A stretch of 39,352 nt of DNA from Nitrosomonas sp. Nm166 (GTDB lineage Bacteria > Pseudomonadota > Gammaproteobacteria > Burkholderiales > Nitrosomonadaceae): the NCBI RefSeq assembly GCF_900112825.1, contig NZ_FONE01000033.1:1-39352 (forward strand), in the 5' to 3' direction. The notes under the pieces are model-generated. The model saw nothing but the letters and a program-made list of their open reading frames with translations. It searched no databases and was not told the origin of the DNA. Each line of letters starts with the position of its first letter. Positions within the stretch are counted from its first letter, which is position 1. Shown in pieces: positions 32,314 to 39,352 of this stretch. Both the position numbers and the translations under genes were made by a program.

Positions 32314-35300
32314 ATACTGATTGCTGTTGTAAACCGTTGCACAACTCAACCGCCTGCGGCTGCTGCGAAGGCACAGAACTGCTGACTCCGCTAGCGATAC
32401 TCAACCGGCCAGGCTTGCTTGCGTTGTCTTATCGTATGGGTACGCATGCAACTTTCCTGGAAAGCATGAAGGCGCGGTTATCCAATCTGTGTCTGGGCAG
32501 TGAGGTCGATTGTAAAGAAAGCAAGGGAAATTATCCGCTAAGGAAACTGACTTCCCGTGAGGCTGATGATTTCACCATTGCCATGCTCGACGCCTGGGCT
32601 ACAGTCGGTGACGTCCTGACTTTTTATCAGGAACGCATTGCCAATGAAGGGTATCTGCGCACAGCAATTGAGCGCCGATCGGTATTGGAAATGGCGCGAC
32701 TGGTGGGCTACAAACCCAGACCCGGTGTCGCGTCCAGCGTGTATTTAGCTTATACCATCGATCCCAACCATAAAGAGGAAACCATCATTCCAGCAGGAAG
32801 CCGCTCGCAAAGCATACCGGGACCGGGCGAATTGCCGCAGTCGTTTGAAACCAGCGAGGATTTGAAGGCGCGGGCGATATGGAATGATCTGCGTCCGCGT
32901 ATGAAGCAACCCCAAACGGAGGAGAGTATCCGTAATGGCAATGGCACTCATGCACATATTTATTTAAAAGGTATTTCGACAAATCTCAAACCAAATGATC
33001 TGCTGCTGATCGACTTCTCAGGTAACAACCAAGCGAAATCGCTCAATGTATTCCATGTAAAAGAAGTAGAGCCGGATGTGGCTGCGGATCGCACATTGAT
33101 AATCTTTCAAGAAGCAACAAAAAAAGAAGAGGTGAACGAGGTTTTACTCTCAACAGGCAGGCCGGAAATTGGCTTCATTGGCGCGCTAACTCTCCCCCCT
33201 TCAGTTCAGCCTGCAGATTCTCTGAAACTTGAGCGTGATCTCAATAGGCAGTTTTTAGGGAATACGCTAGAGCAAGATATGTCCAAATCTTTGGCAAGTA
33301 CCACGCCAAATGTTCATGCTTCAGCTATGCTTCGTAAGTCATTGTCAGTTGGTGAAGCCAGTCACATGGCATTGAAAGCTTTTGTGCCAGTATTGCGTGA
33401 TACGCTGACAACTGCGACGGAAAATGCGGAAGTTACCGAGAAGAATTCCATTAAGGTTTATGCACTGAGATTGAAAGCGTCATTATTTGGACATAATGCG
33501 CCGAAACGGATGCAAGTGGATGATGGTGAAATCACTGTTATTGGAGATTGGCCCATCATTGAAGTTGAAGAGCCACCAATCATCAACAATGAAAGGGTGG
33601 CCTCGGCTGGTAAGCGTATTGAGCATGAAGAAGAAAATGCAATTTACCTTGATGCACGTTATGACTCGATTCTTCCCGATAGTTGGATTGTTGTGGAAAA
33701 ACCGGACACGCGCCTGACTAACTCGGAACCGCTAATCATTCAGGTGAATGATATTAACTCGGCACAATCGCGGGCGAAATATAACTTGGCTGGCCCAACC
33801 ACTTGGATCCAGCTTAATGAGAAATGGATAAATTTAAAAAATCAAGATCCTAGCCAACCAGCACACAATGATTTTGAGGCATTGCGCAGAACAGCCGTTT
33901 ATGCCCAAAGTGAGGAGCTCGAACTTGCTGAAGAACCGATCGAAACTCCAGTATGCGGAGGTAACGATCAACTTATTGAATTAGATGGTTTATATGATGG
34001 TCTGGAATCCGGTCGTTGGGTGATTGTCTCGGGCGAACGTGAAATCGAGGGAACGAGTGCTGTTCGGTTTAATGAACTATCAATGCTATCTAGTGTTTCC
34101 CACGATCTGATTCAAGTTGGGAAAGAGGTTCTTCCCGGTGATAAGATCCATACTTTTATCAAGCTTGCCAATAAACTTGCCTACTGCTTCAAACGTGACA
34201 CTGTAAGAATCTATGGCAATGTGGTAAAAGCCACGCACGGCGAAACCCGCACTGAAACACTTGGCAGCGGAGATGGCGGCAAGTCTTTGCAGCAGTTCAA
34301 CTTGAAACAACCGCCTTTGACTTTCGTGCCTGCACCCAATCCATCAGGTGTGGATAGCACGTTGAAAGTCTATGTCAACGATGTGCAATGGTACGAGTCG
34401 GAGATGTTAGTAGGACTCATTAAGGGGGATCGGCGTTTTGTGACGCGGACTGACGATGAAGGTAAAACTGCTGTCATCTTCGGTAATGGCAAAGAAGGTG
34501 CGCGGCTTCCCACCGGAATTGAGAATGTCAGGGCTGTCTATCGCAATGGGATCGGTAAGGGCGGTAACGTCAAGGCAGAGCAAATTAGCCTGCTTACCAC
34601 TCGGCCGCTCGGTGTTAAGGAGGTGATCAATCCGCTGCCTGCATCGGGTGGTGCCGATAAAGAAACACGGGATCAGGCACGTAAGAATGCGCCGCTAGCT
34701 GTAATGGCGCTGGATCGGTTGGTTTCTGTACGAGATTATGAAGATTTTACGCGCGTCTTTGCTGGTATTAGCAAAGCCCGGGCAGTGGAAATTTCCGATG
34801 GTCGCCGACAGATCGTACATCTAACGATTGCTGGGATTGACGATATTCCTATTGAAACCCACTCGGATCTTTACCGCAATCTCACTGAGGCTCTACGGCG
34901 TTTCGGTGATCCTTATCAACCATTTCGCATTGAGCTGCGAGAATTGATGCTTCTTGTTCTCAGCGCCAAAGTCCGTATCCAATCTGATTATCTATGGGAA
35001 AAGGTGGAACCGAAGATACGTGCCACCTTGCTGGATGTTTTCAGCTTCGAACGACGAGAACTGGGCCAGGATGCCTTGCTCAGCGAGGCTATTGCTGCCA
35101 TGCAAAGTGTTCGAGGGGTGATGTACGTGGATGTTGACAGCTTCGGTGGTATTCCGGAAAAGAAAGTGGAAAGCGGCGTGCGACAATTGCTTACGCCTGC
35201 TGAGATTGCTAATGAAGTGAAAGAAATTGTGAAGCAAGGACCGCAGCATCGGATTAGTGTAAACCTGGCTGGCTACGAAAAACAGGTGCTACATCCTGCG

Positions 35301-35363
35301 CAATTGGCCTACTTCACCCCCCTTGTCCCCGCAACGCTTATCCTGAATGAGGTGCCACGATGA
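32310..35363 (+). CDS. gpJ-like baseplate wedge protein 2 (Afp11/Afp12-like)
   Basis: A 1017-residue paralogue of the previous protein. The opening is Cys-rich (DCCCKPLHNSTACGCCEG), an unusual start that may bind metal. Then LTSREADDFTIAMLDAWATVGDVLTFYQERIANEGYLRTAIERRSVLEMARLVGYKPRPGVASSVYLAYTID is the family's N-terminal block. The gpJ module comes near the end (AVIFGNGKEGARLPTGIENVRAVYRNGIGKGGNVKAEQI, VSVRDYEDFTRVFAGISKARA). Wedges in these particles use pairs of unlike gpJ-type proteins. About 400 residues in the middle (230-640) are poorly conserved and may be surface-exposed. Overlaps both neighbours by ATGA. Confidence 0.9.
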   Translation: MNTDCCCKPLHNSTACGCCEGTELLTPLAILNRPGLLALSYRMGTHATFLESMKARLSNLCLGSEVDCKESKGNYPLRKLTSREADDFTIAMLDAWATVGDVLTFYQERIANEGYLRTAIERRSVLEMARLVGYKPRPGVASSVYLAYTIDPNHKEETIIPAGSRSQSIPGPGELPQSFETSEDLKARAIWNDLRPRMKQPQTEESIRNGNGTHAHIYLKGISTNLKPNDLLLIDFSGNNQAKSLNVFHVKEVEPDVAADRTLIIFQEATKKEEVNEVLLSTGRPEIGFIGALTLPPSVQPADSLKLERDLNRQFLGNTLEQDMSKSLASTTPNVHASAMLRKSLSVGEASHMALKAFVPVLRDTLTTATENAEVTEKNSIKVYALRLKASLFGHNAPKRMQVDDGEITVIGDWPIIEVEEPPIINNERVASAGKRIEHEEENAIYLDARYDSILPDSWIVVEKPDTRLTNSEPLIIQVNDINSAQSRAKYNLAGPTTWIQLNEKWINLKNQDPSQPAHNDFEALRRTAVYAQSEELELAEEPIETPVCGGNDQLIELDGLYDGLESGRWVIVSGEREIEGTSAVRFNELSMLSSVSHDLIQVGKEVLPGDKIHTFIKLANKLAYCFKRDTVRIYGNVVKATHGETRTETLGSGDGGKSLQQFNLKQPPLTFVPAPNPSGVDSTLKVYVNDVQWYESEMLVGLIKGDRRFVTRTDDEGKTAVIFGNGKEGARLPTGIENVRAVYRNGIGKGGNVKAEQISLLTTRPLGVKEVINPLPASGGADKETRDQARKNAPLAVMALDRLVSVRDYEDFTRVFAGISKARAVEISDGRRQIVHLTIAGIDDIPIETHSDLYRNLTEALRRFGDPYQPFRIELRELMLLVLSAKVRIQSDYLWEKVEPKIRATLLDVFSFERRELGQDALLSEAIAAMQSVRGVMYVDVDSFGGIPEKKVESGVRQLLTPAEIANEVKEIVKQGPQHRISVNLAGYEKQVLHPAQLAYFTPLVPATLILNEVPR

Positions 35364-37672
35364 ACAACGATCGGCTGTATGAGCTTTTACCGACGATTTA
35401 TCGCATACGTGATGCTGAGCAAGGTGAGCCGCTCAGGGCGGTGCTGCAGGTAATCAGTGAGCAGGTTAATCTGGTTGAGAAAGATATTGCCCAGCTTTAT
35501 GAGAATTGGTTCATTGAGACTTGTGAGGATTGGGTTGTGCCGTATATCGGTGAGCTAATAGGTTATCAGCCCGTTCACGAAGCGGGGGAACCGGGTGATA
35601 TACGAACAGAGCAGGGAAGAGCGCGCAACAAGATATTGATTCCACGCCGAGAAGTTGCCAACACTATTCGTTATCGCAGGCGTAAGGGCACGCTAGCTTT
35701 GCTGGAACTGCTGGCAAACGATATCGCCGGATGGCCCGCGCGCGCAGTGGAGTATTACAAATTGCTTGGCTGGACTCAGGCGCTCAATCATTTACATTTG
35801 GAGCGCGGGCGTACGGTTGATTTACGCAATAATCATCAATTGGAGTTGCTGGATAGTCCTTTTGATCAATTGGCGCACACCGTGGATGTGCGGCGAATTA
35901 ATTCACAGCAGAGGGTAGGTCGTCACAACATTCCGAGCATCGGGGTATTTGTCTGGCGGCTTAAATCTTATCCGGTTACGCAAGCACAGGCTTATTGTGT
36001 GGAGGATGAAGGCCACCATTGCTATACCTTTAGTGCATTAGGCAATGATGCACCGCTTTTTGTAAAACCGGAGCCTGAAATAGATCCAACTCACATTGCC
36101 GATGAATTCAATCTACCGGTGCCGATGCGCCGAAGTGTGCTGGCGGAGCATACAGGTCATCTCTATGGAGAAAATAATAGCTTTTATATCTGGATCGGGG
36201 TTAAGCGTGGCAGATCGGATGATGCAGAACTTAAACCCCTGCCTTACAAAGTTATTCCCGCAGATTTAAGCGGATGGCAGTATCTTCCGCACCGCGACAC
36301 GGTAGCAATAGATCCTGTATTAGGGCGGATTGCTTTCTCACCTCAACAGGCACCAAAGAATGGCGTGTGGGTGAGTTACCGTCATGGTTTTAGCGCGGAT
36401 ATGGGAGGTGGTGAATATGATCGTCAGCTGCCCCAATCTGCTAGTGCTAAAGTTTTTCATGTTAATCAACAGAATGGTCCGATTAAAACCATCTCTGACG
36501 CCATCAAGCAATGGGAAGCAATGAAACCTGCGCATGCGATTATCGAGATCGATGACAGTCGAGTGTATGTCGAGCCAATTCAAATTGAGTTTGCTGACGG
36601 TCATAAAAGCCTCCAGCTCCGTGCGGCAAATGGAAAACGCCCAGTGATTCGATTGCTGGATTGGCAGCACAACCAGCCAGATGCTTTGGTCATTGCAGGC
36701 AATGCAGGCGAATGTTTTACGCTGGATGGCGTAATGGTGACAGGTCGGGGTATTCAGCTGAACGGTGAGTTGAAACAAGTGACAATCCGGCATTCAACAT
36801 TGGTGCCAGGTTGGAGTCTGGATTGTGATTGCCAACCACAGTGCCCTGTTGAGTCCTCTCTTGAAATTTTCAGTCGGCGCGTTTGTGTTGTCATTGAGCA
36901 TAGTATTCTCGGTTCGATTCAGATCAGTCCGACTTTGCCAGAATCGAATGAAGAACTGGCGTCATACACCGACCTGTCAGAAGGTGGGGAGGAGCAAATC
37001 CACGCTGTGGAGAGCGAAGTTCAGCGAGCAGAGTGTGAAGGTGAAGATGCGGAAAGAGAAATCCGGCTTGATCCAATTCGTTTATGTATCAGCGACAGTA
37101 TTGTCGATGCTACTGATCCTGAGCAAGAAGCAATCGGCGGCTCGGGTTGCCCTGTTGGCTATGCGATTTTGACTATGGTGCGCAGTACAGTGTTTGGTCG
37201 GGTACAGGTGCATACCATTGAGTTAGGTGAAAACAGCATTTTTGAGGGGCGCATCACGGTCGCACGACGGCAATATGGTTGCATGCGGTTTAGTTATATT
37301 ACGGCGGGTTCACGTACACCATCGCGTTACATGTGCCAGCCCGATCTGGCGGAGAGCGCGATTGAGCAGAGTCTCCGTAAGCAAGCAGAGAGAAATGGTT
37401 CTCAGCCACCCCCTACCAGCGAAATCGAGGCAGCAAAATCTTGTGAGCGAATTCGCGTTAAGCCGCAATTCAATAGCATACGTTACGGTACACCGGCCTA
37501 CTGTCAGTTAGCGCTGAAATGCGCGCATGAGATTAAACGAGGCGCGGATGATGAATCAGAAATGGGTGTTTTCCATGATCTGTTTCATGCGCAACGTGAG
37601 GCGAATTTGCGCACCCGTCTCGATGAGTATATTCCGGCAGGATCCGATGCAAGCATTATTTTTGCCAGTTAA
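35360..37672 (+). CDS. gpI-like tail protein with beta-helix-like region
   Basis: A 770-residue protein. The first ~120 residues are tail-protein-I-like (LYELLPTIYRIRDAEQGEPLRAVLQVISEQVNLVEKDIAQLYENWFIETCEDWVVPYIGELIG, then RRRKGTLALLELLANDIAGWPARAVEYYK). From about residue 363 to 520, and again 575-665, sequence alternates short strands with turns (PIKTISDAI, HAIIEIDDSR, LQLRAANGKRPVIRLL, CFTLDGVMVTGRGIQLNGELKQVTIRHSTLV, HSILGSIQI, DSIVDATD, RSTVFGRVQV), a right-handed parallel beta-helix pattern. Cysteine pairs (CDCQPQC) lie in the middle. It connects the wedge to peripheral structures, and the beta-helix could bind targets. Overlaps the previous gene by ATGA. Confidence 0.8.
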   Translation: MNNDRLYELLPTIYRIRDAEQGEPLRAVLQVISEQVNLVEKDIAQLYENWFIETCEDWVVPYIGELIGYQPVHEAGEPGDIRTEQGRARNKILIPRREVANTIRYRRRKGTLALLELLANDIAGWPARAVEYYKLLGWTQALNHLHLERGRTVDLRNNHQLELLDSPFDQLAHTVDVRRINSQQRVGRHNIPSIGVFVWRLKSYPVTQAQAYCVEDEGHHCYTFSALGNDAPLFVKPEPEIDPTHIADEFNLPVPMRRSVLAEHTGHLYGENNSFYIWIGVKRGRSDDAELKPLPYKVIPADLSGWQYLPHRDTVAIDPVLGRIAFSPQQAPKNGVWVSYRHGFSADMGGGEYDRQLPQSASAKVFHVNQQNGPIKTISDAIKQWEAMKPAHAIIEIDDSRVYVEPIQIEFADGHKSLQLRAANGKRPVIRLLDWQHNQPDALVIAGNAGECFTLDGVMVTGRGIQLNGELKQVTIRHSTLVPGWSLDCDCQPQCPVESSLEIFSRRVCVVIEHSILGSIQISPTLPESNEELASYTDLSEGGEEQIHAVESEVQRAECEGEDAEREIRLDPIRLCISDSIVDATDPEQEAIGGSGCPVGYAILTMVRSTVFGRVQVHTIELGENSIFEGRITVARRQYGCMRFSYITAGSRTPSRYMCQPDLAESAIEQSLRKQAERNGSQPPPTSEIEAAKSCERIRVKPQFNSIRYGTPAYCQLALKCAHEIKRGADDESEMGVFHDLFHAQREANLRTRLDEYIPAGSDASIIFAS

Positions 37673-37693
37673 ATCAGAGCTAGGAGAATAACG

Positions 37694-39115
37694 ATGAAAG
37701 GTGATTTTTCAAGGGATACATTTGATCCGTCTAAGCATTTTAGTCGTGTATTACAACAGCAAGGTCGTGTGTTACTGGATGCCGATACAAATGAGCAAAC
37801 TGCTATTTTGCTGCACTATCTGCGTACACTTGTTACCGATCTGATTGGGCCATATGCCGGGCCAGAAGGTGATGATCTTGGATTTGGAATTTCACAAGGC
37901 TCTGACTCTGATAATAAGAATTTCAGCATCGGTAAAGGTCGTTACTATGTAAAGGGAATCTTGTGCGAAAACGATGCAGATATCACTTACCAAAACCAAG
38001 AAGATTATCCAAATCCTCCCGATCTAGATCCGGAGAGAACTTATCTAATTTATCTTGACGTCTGGGAGCGCCATATTACCGCATTGGAAGATGATTATAT
38101 TCGTGAAAAGGCGCTTGGTGGACCGGACACTGCAAGCCGTACAAAGGTAATTTGGCAGGTTAAGATAGATGATGGAAAAGAAAACGAGACCTCATCAAAT
38201 GAGGTCAATATTCCAGACCGATGCTCGGAGCTAATGAAGCATGAGGCATGGGATAAGTGGGTAAACCGTTGGCAGCCTACGAAGCGAGGATTATTGAAGG
38301 CGCGCATTAAGCGTCCAGAAGGCTCAACTGATCCCTGCCTGACTGCTCCGGATGCGAAATATCGAGGCCAGGAGAATCAGCTTTATCGAATTGAAATTCA
38401 TAAAGGTGGTACTGTAGGTAAAGGCCCAACATTCAAATGGTCTAGAGACAATGGCTCGGTAGCCTGCAAAGTGCTGAAGCAATTATCCGCCACTGAATGG
38501 ATGGTAGAGAAAGTGATAGGTTTCGAATCCGGAATCTGGATAGAGCTTAGCAATGATGAACAGGAGCTGCGAGGAGAACCTGGCACCTTGGTTAAGCTGA
38601 CCAAAGTGGAAGGTGACCGCTTCACGCTCGAATTAGCAGTTAACAGACCTGATAATATTTCGGCTACTGAGAAATGGCCAACCAAGGCACGGCGGTGGGA
38701 TCAGCACGAAATCAAGAATCCCAAACATCGAAACGAAATCGATAAACTTGATGGTGAGATACCTGTGACGGAAGGCCAAGATGATAAAGGATGGATAGAG
38801 ATCGAAAATGGGATCGAGATTCAATTTATGAAAGATACGAAAGATACGGAAGACGAACATTTCTATCGAAGCGGAGATTACTGGCTCATTCCCGCACGAG
38901 TTGCTACGGGTGACATCGAATGGCCTGTAAAAATAGATGAGCAGGGAAAGCCAGAGCTAGAGCTAGAAACAGACAATAAAATCCCTCTTCCGCAAGAGCC
39001 TCTTGGCATTCAACATTATTATGCACCGCTGGCAATTTTGCGTCCGGGCAACAACGATGTGGTGGAACCTTGTCGATGCGAATTTAGACCACTTAATAGT
39101 TGTAATCAGCTGTAA
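37694..39115 (+). CDS. DUF6519 eCIS protein
   Basis: This 473-residue protein opens MKGDFSRDTFDPSKHFSRVLQQQGRVLLDADTNEQTAILLHYLRTLVTDLIGPYAGP, the defining start of DUF6519 proteins, which often sit at the end of eCIS and tailocin-like operons beside gpI-like genes. The middle (ERTYLIYLDVWERHITALEDDYIREKALGGPDTASRTKVIWQVKI) and the block NQLYRIEIHKGG...KWSRDNGS are also typical. It ends HYYAPLAILRPGNNDVVEPCRCEFRPL. Role is unproven; a baseplate-edge or receptor-binding part is likely from position. GGAG lies before the ATG. It is the last clear gene of the locus, with no obvious terminator downstream. Confidence 0.85.
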   Translation: MKGDFSRDTFDPSKHFSRVLQQQGRVLLDADTNEQTAILLHYLRTLVTDLIGPYAGPEGDDLGFGISQGSDSDNKNFSIGKGRYYVKGILCENDADITYQNQEDYPNPPDLDPERTYLIYLDVWERHITALEDDYIREKALGGPDTASRTKVIWQVKIDDGKENETSSNEVNIPDRCSELMKHEAWDKWVNRWQPTKRGLLKARIKRPEGSTDPCLTAPDAKYRGQENQLYRIEIHKGGTVGKGPTFKWSRDNGSVACKVLKQLSATEWMVEKVIGFESGIWIELSNDEQELRGEPGTLVKLTKVEGDRFTLELAVNRPDNISATEKWPTKARRWDQHEIKNPKHRNEIDKLDGEIPVTEGQDDKGWIEIENGIEIQFMKDTKDTEDEHFYRSGDYWLIPARVATGDIEWPVKIDEQGKPELELETDNKIPLPQEPLGIQHYYAPLAILRPGNNDVVEPCRCEFRPLNSCNQL

Positions 39116-39312
39116 GCTGCTCAGCTCTGGAGACATATGGAGGAGAGAAAGTTAAAGCCAGTAGTGCTAAAAGGAAACTAATAGTCATGAACAGGATATT
39201 TTTATCCAGAGTTGTTTCGTTTTTATTTCGTTTATTTCTGAGAAGGATGTCTTATTGCAATTACAGATAGAAACAGTAATAATATAAGCCTTTACCTTTG
39301 GTAGAGGTCATC

Positions 39313-39352
39313 ATGGCACGGAAGGCAAGTGGAACGGAGCAACTTGAGGTAG
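39313..39352 (+). CDS. Possible transposase N-terminus (runs off right edge)
   Basis: ATG at 39313 opens MARKASGTEQLEV with GAGG five bases upstream, then the window ends. The opening resembles N-termini I recall from an IS630-type group, but 13 residues are too few for a firm call. If right, the eCIS locus is flanked by insertion sequences on both sides. The roughly 195 bases before it hold no gene that I can support. Confidence 0.3.
   Translation, partial: MARKASGTEQLEV

Noticed and set aside
9863..39115. Type VI secretion system or ordinary prophage
   Set aside because: No TssJLM membrane-complex, ClpV, capsid, terminase or portal genes are seen, whereas DUF4157, DUF4255, the eCIS-type AAA+ ATPase and DUF6519 are eCIS hallmarks.
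39187..39270. 27-codon frame after the DUF6519 gene
   Set aside because: Short, poor ribosome-binding-site spacing and no recognisable motif.

Overview
The window (about 39 kb, mid-GC by eye) is a bacterial chromosomal segment, most likely from a Gram-negative proteobacterium. The style of the IS remnants, the tRNAs and the gene content recall Nitrosomonas-like betaproteobacteria, but this assignment is an inference without a marker gene.

Region 1 (1-1800) is an insertion-sequence graveyard around two tRNAs. An IS630-type transposase starts on the minus strand and runs off the left edge. It abuts an IS982-family transposase gene that has lost its 5' part. A small remnant of a plasmid/phage-type protein follows. 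Then come tRNA-Arg(ACG) and tRNA-Phe(GAA) on the minus strand with a strong shared terminator, and a frameshifted IS630-family C-terminal fragment.

Region 2 (1838-8800, minus strand) is a four-gene carbohydrate-type operon: a zinc alcohol dehydrogenase, a 1274-residue fusion (glycoside hydrolase, glycosyltransferase, UDP-galactopyranose-mutase-like flavoprotein), an amidohydrolase and a GT4 glycosyltransferase. The genes are separated by 0-13 bases. Region 3 (8801-9796) has no intact gene and holds remnants of IS5- and IS30-type transposases.

Region 4 (9863-39115, plus strand) is a nearly complete extracellular contractile injection system (eCIS; phage-tail-like particle of the Afp/PVC/MAC superfamily). 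In order: a coiled-coil protein, one sheath, one tube, a T4 gp26-like zinc-ribbon baseplate protein, a low-complexity protein, a DUF4255 (Afp16-like) cap protein, an AAA+ ATPase (Afp15-like), and a small conserved protein. A cargo/accessory block follows: a decayed SNase-like gene, two DUF4157 'eCIS core' proteins, two small unknowns, an M15 peptidoglycan peptidase, and a subtilase with two P domains. The second structural block is a CIS tube-adaptor protein, a LysM-like protein, a gp27-like hub, a gp5-OB-like spike, a PAAR-like tip, gp25, two large gpJ-like wedge proteins, a gpI-like protein with a beta-helix-like region, and a DUF6519 protein. Most junctions within the structural blocks overlap by 1-8 bases, which suggests translational coupling. 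The cargo block is more loosely spaced, with REP-like palindromes.

The parts fit together as follows. The cap, sheath and tube make the contractile barrel; the hub, spike and PAAR genes make the puncturing device; gp25, gpJ and gpI make the baseplate; the AAA+ protein probably acts in assembly or recycling; and the DUF4157 proteins, protease and peptidase are the best candidates for delivered cargo. No obvious tape-measure or tail-fibre gene is visible. The right end (after 39118) has about 195 bases without a recognisable gene and then a truncated possible transposase start.
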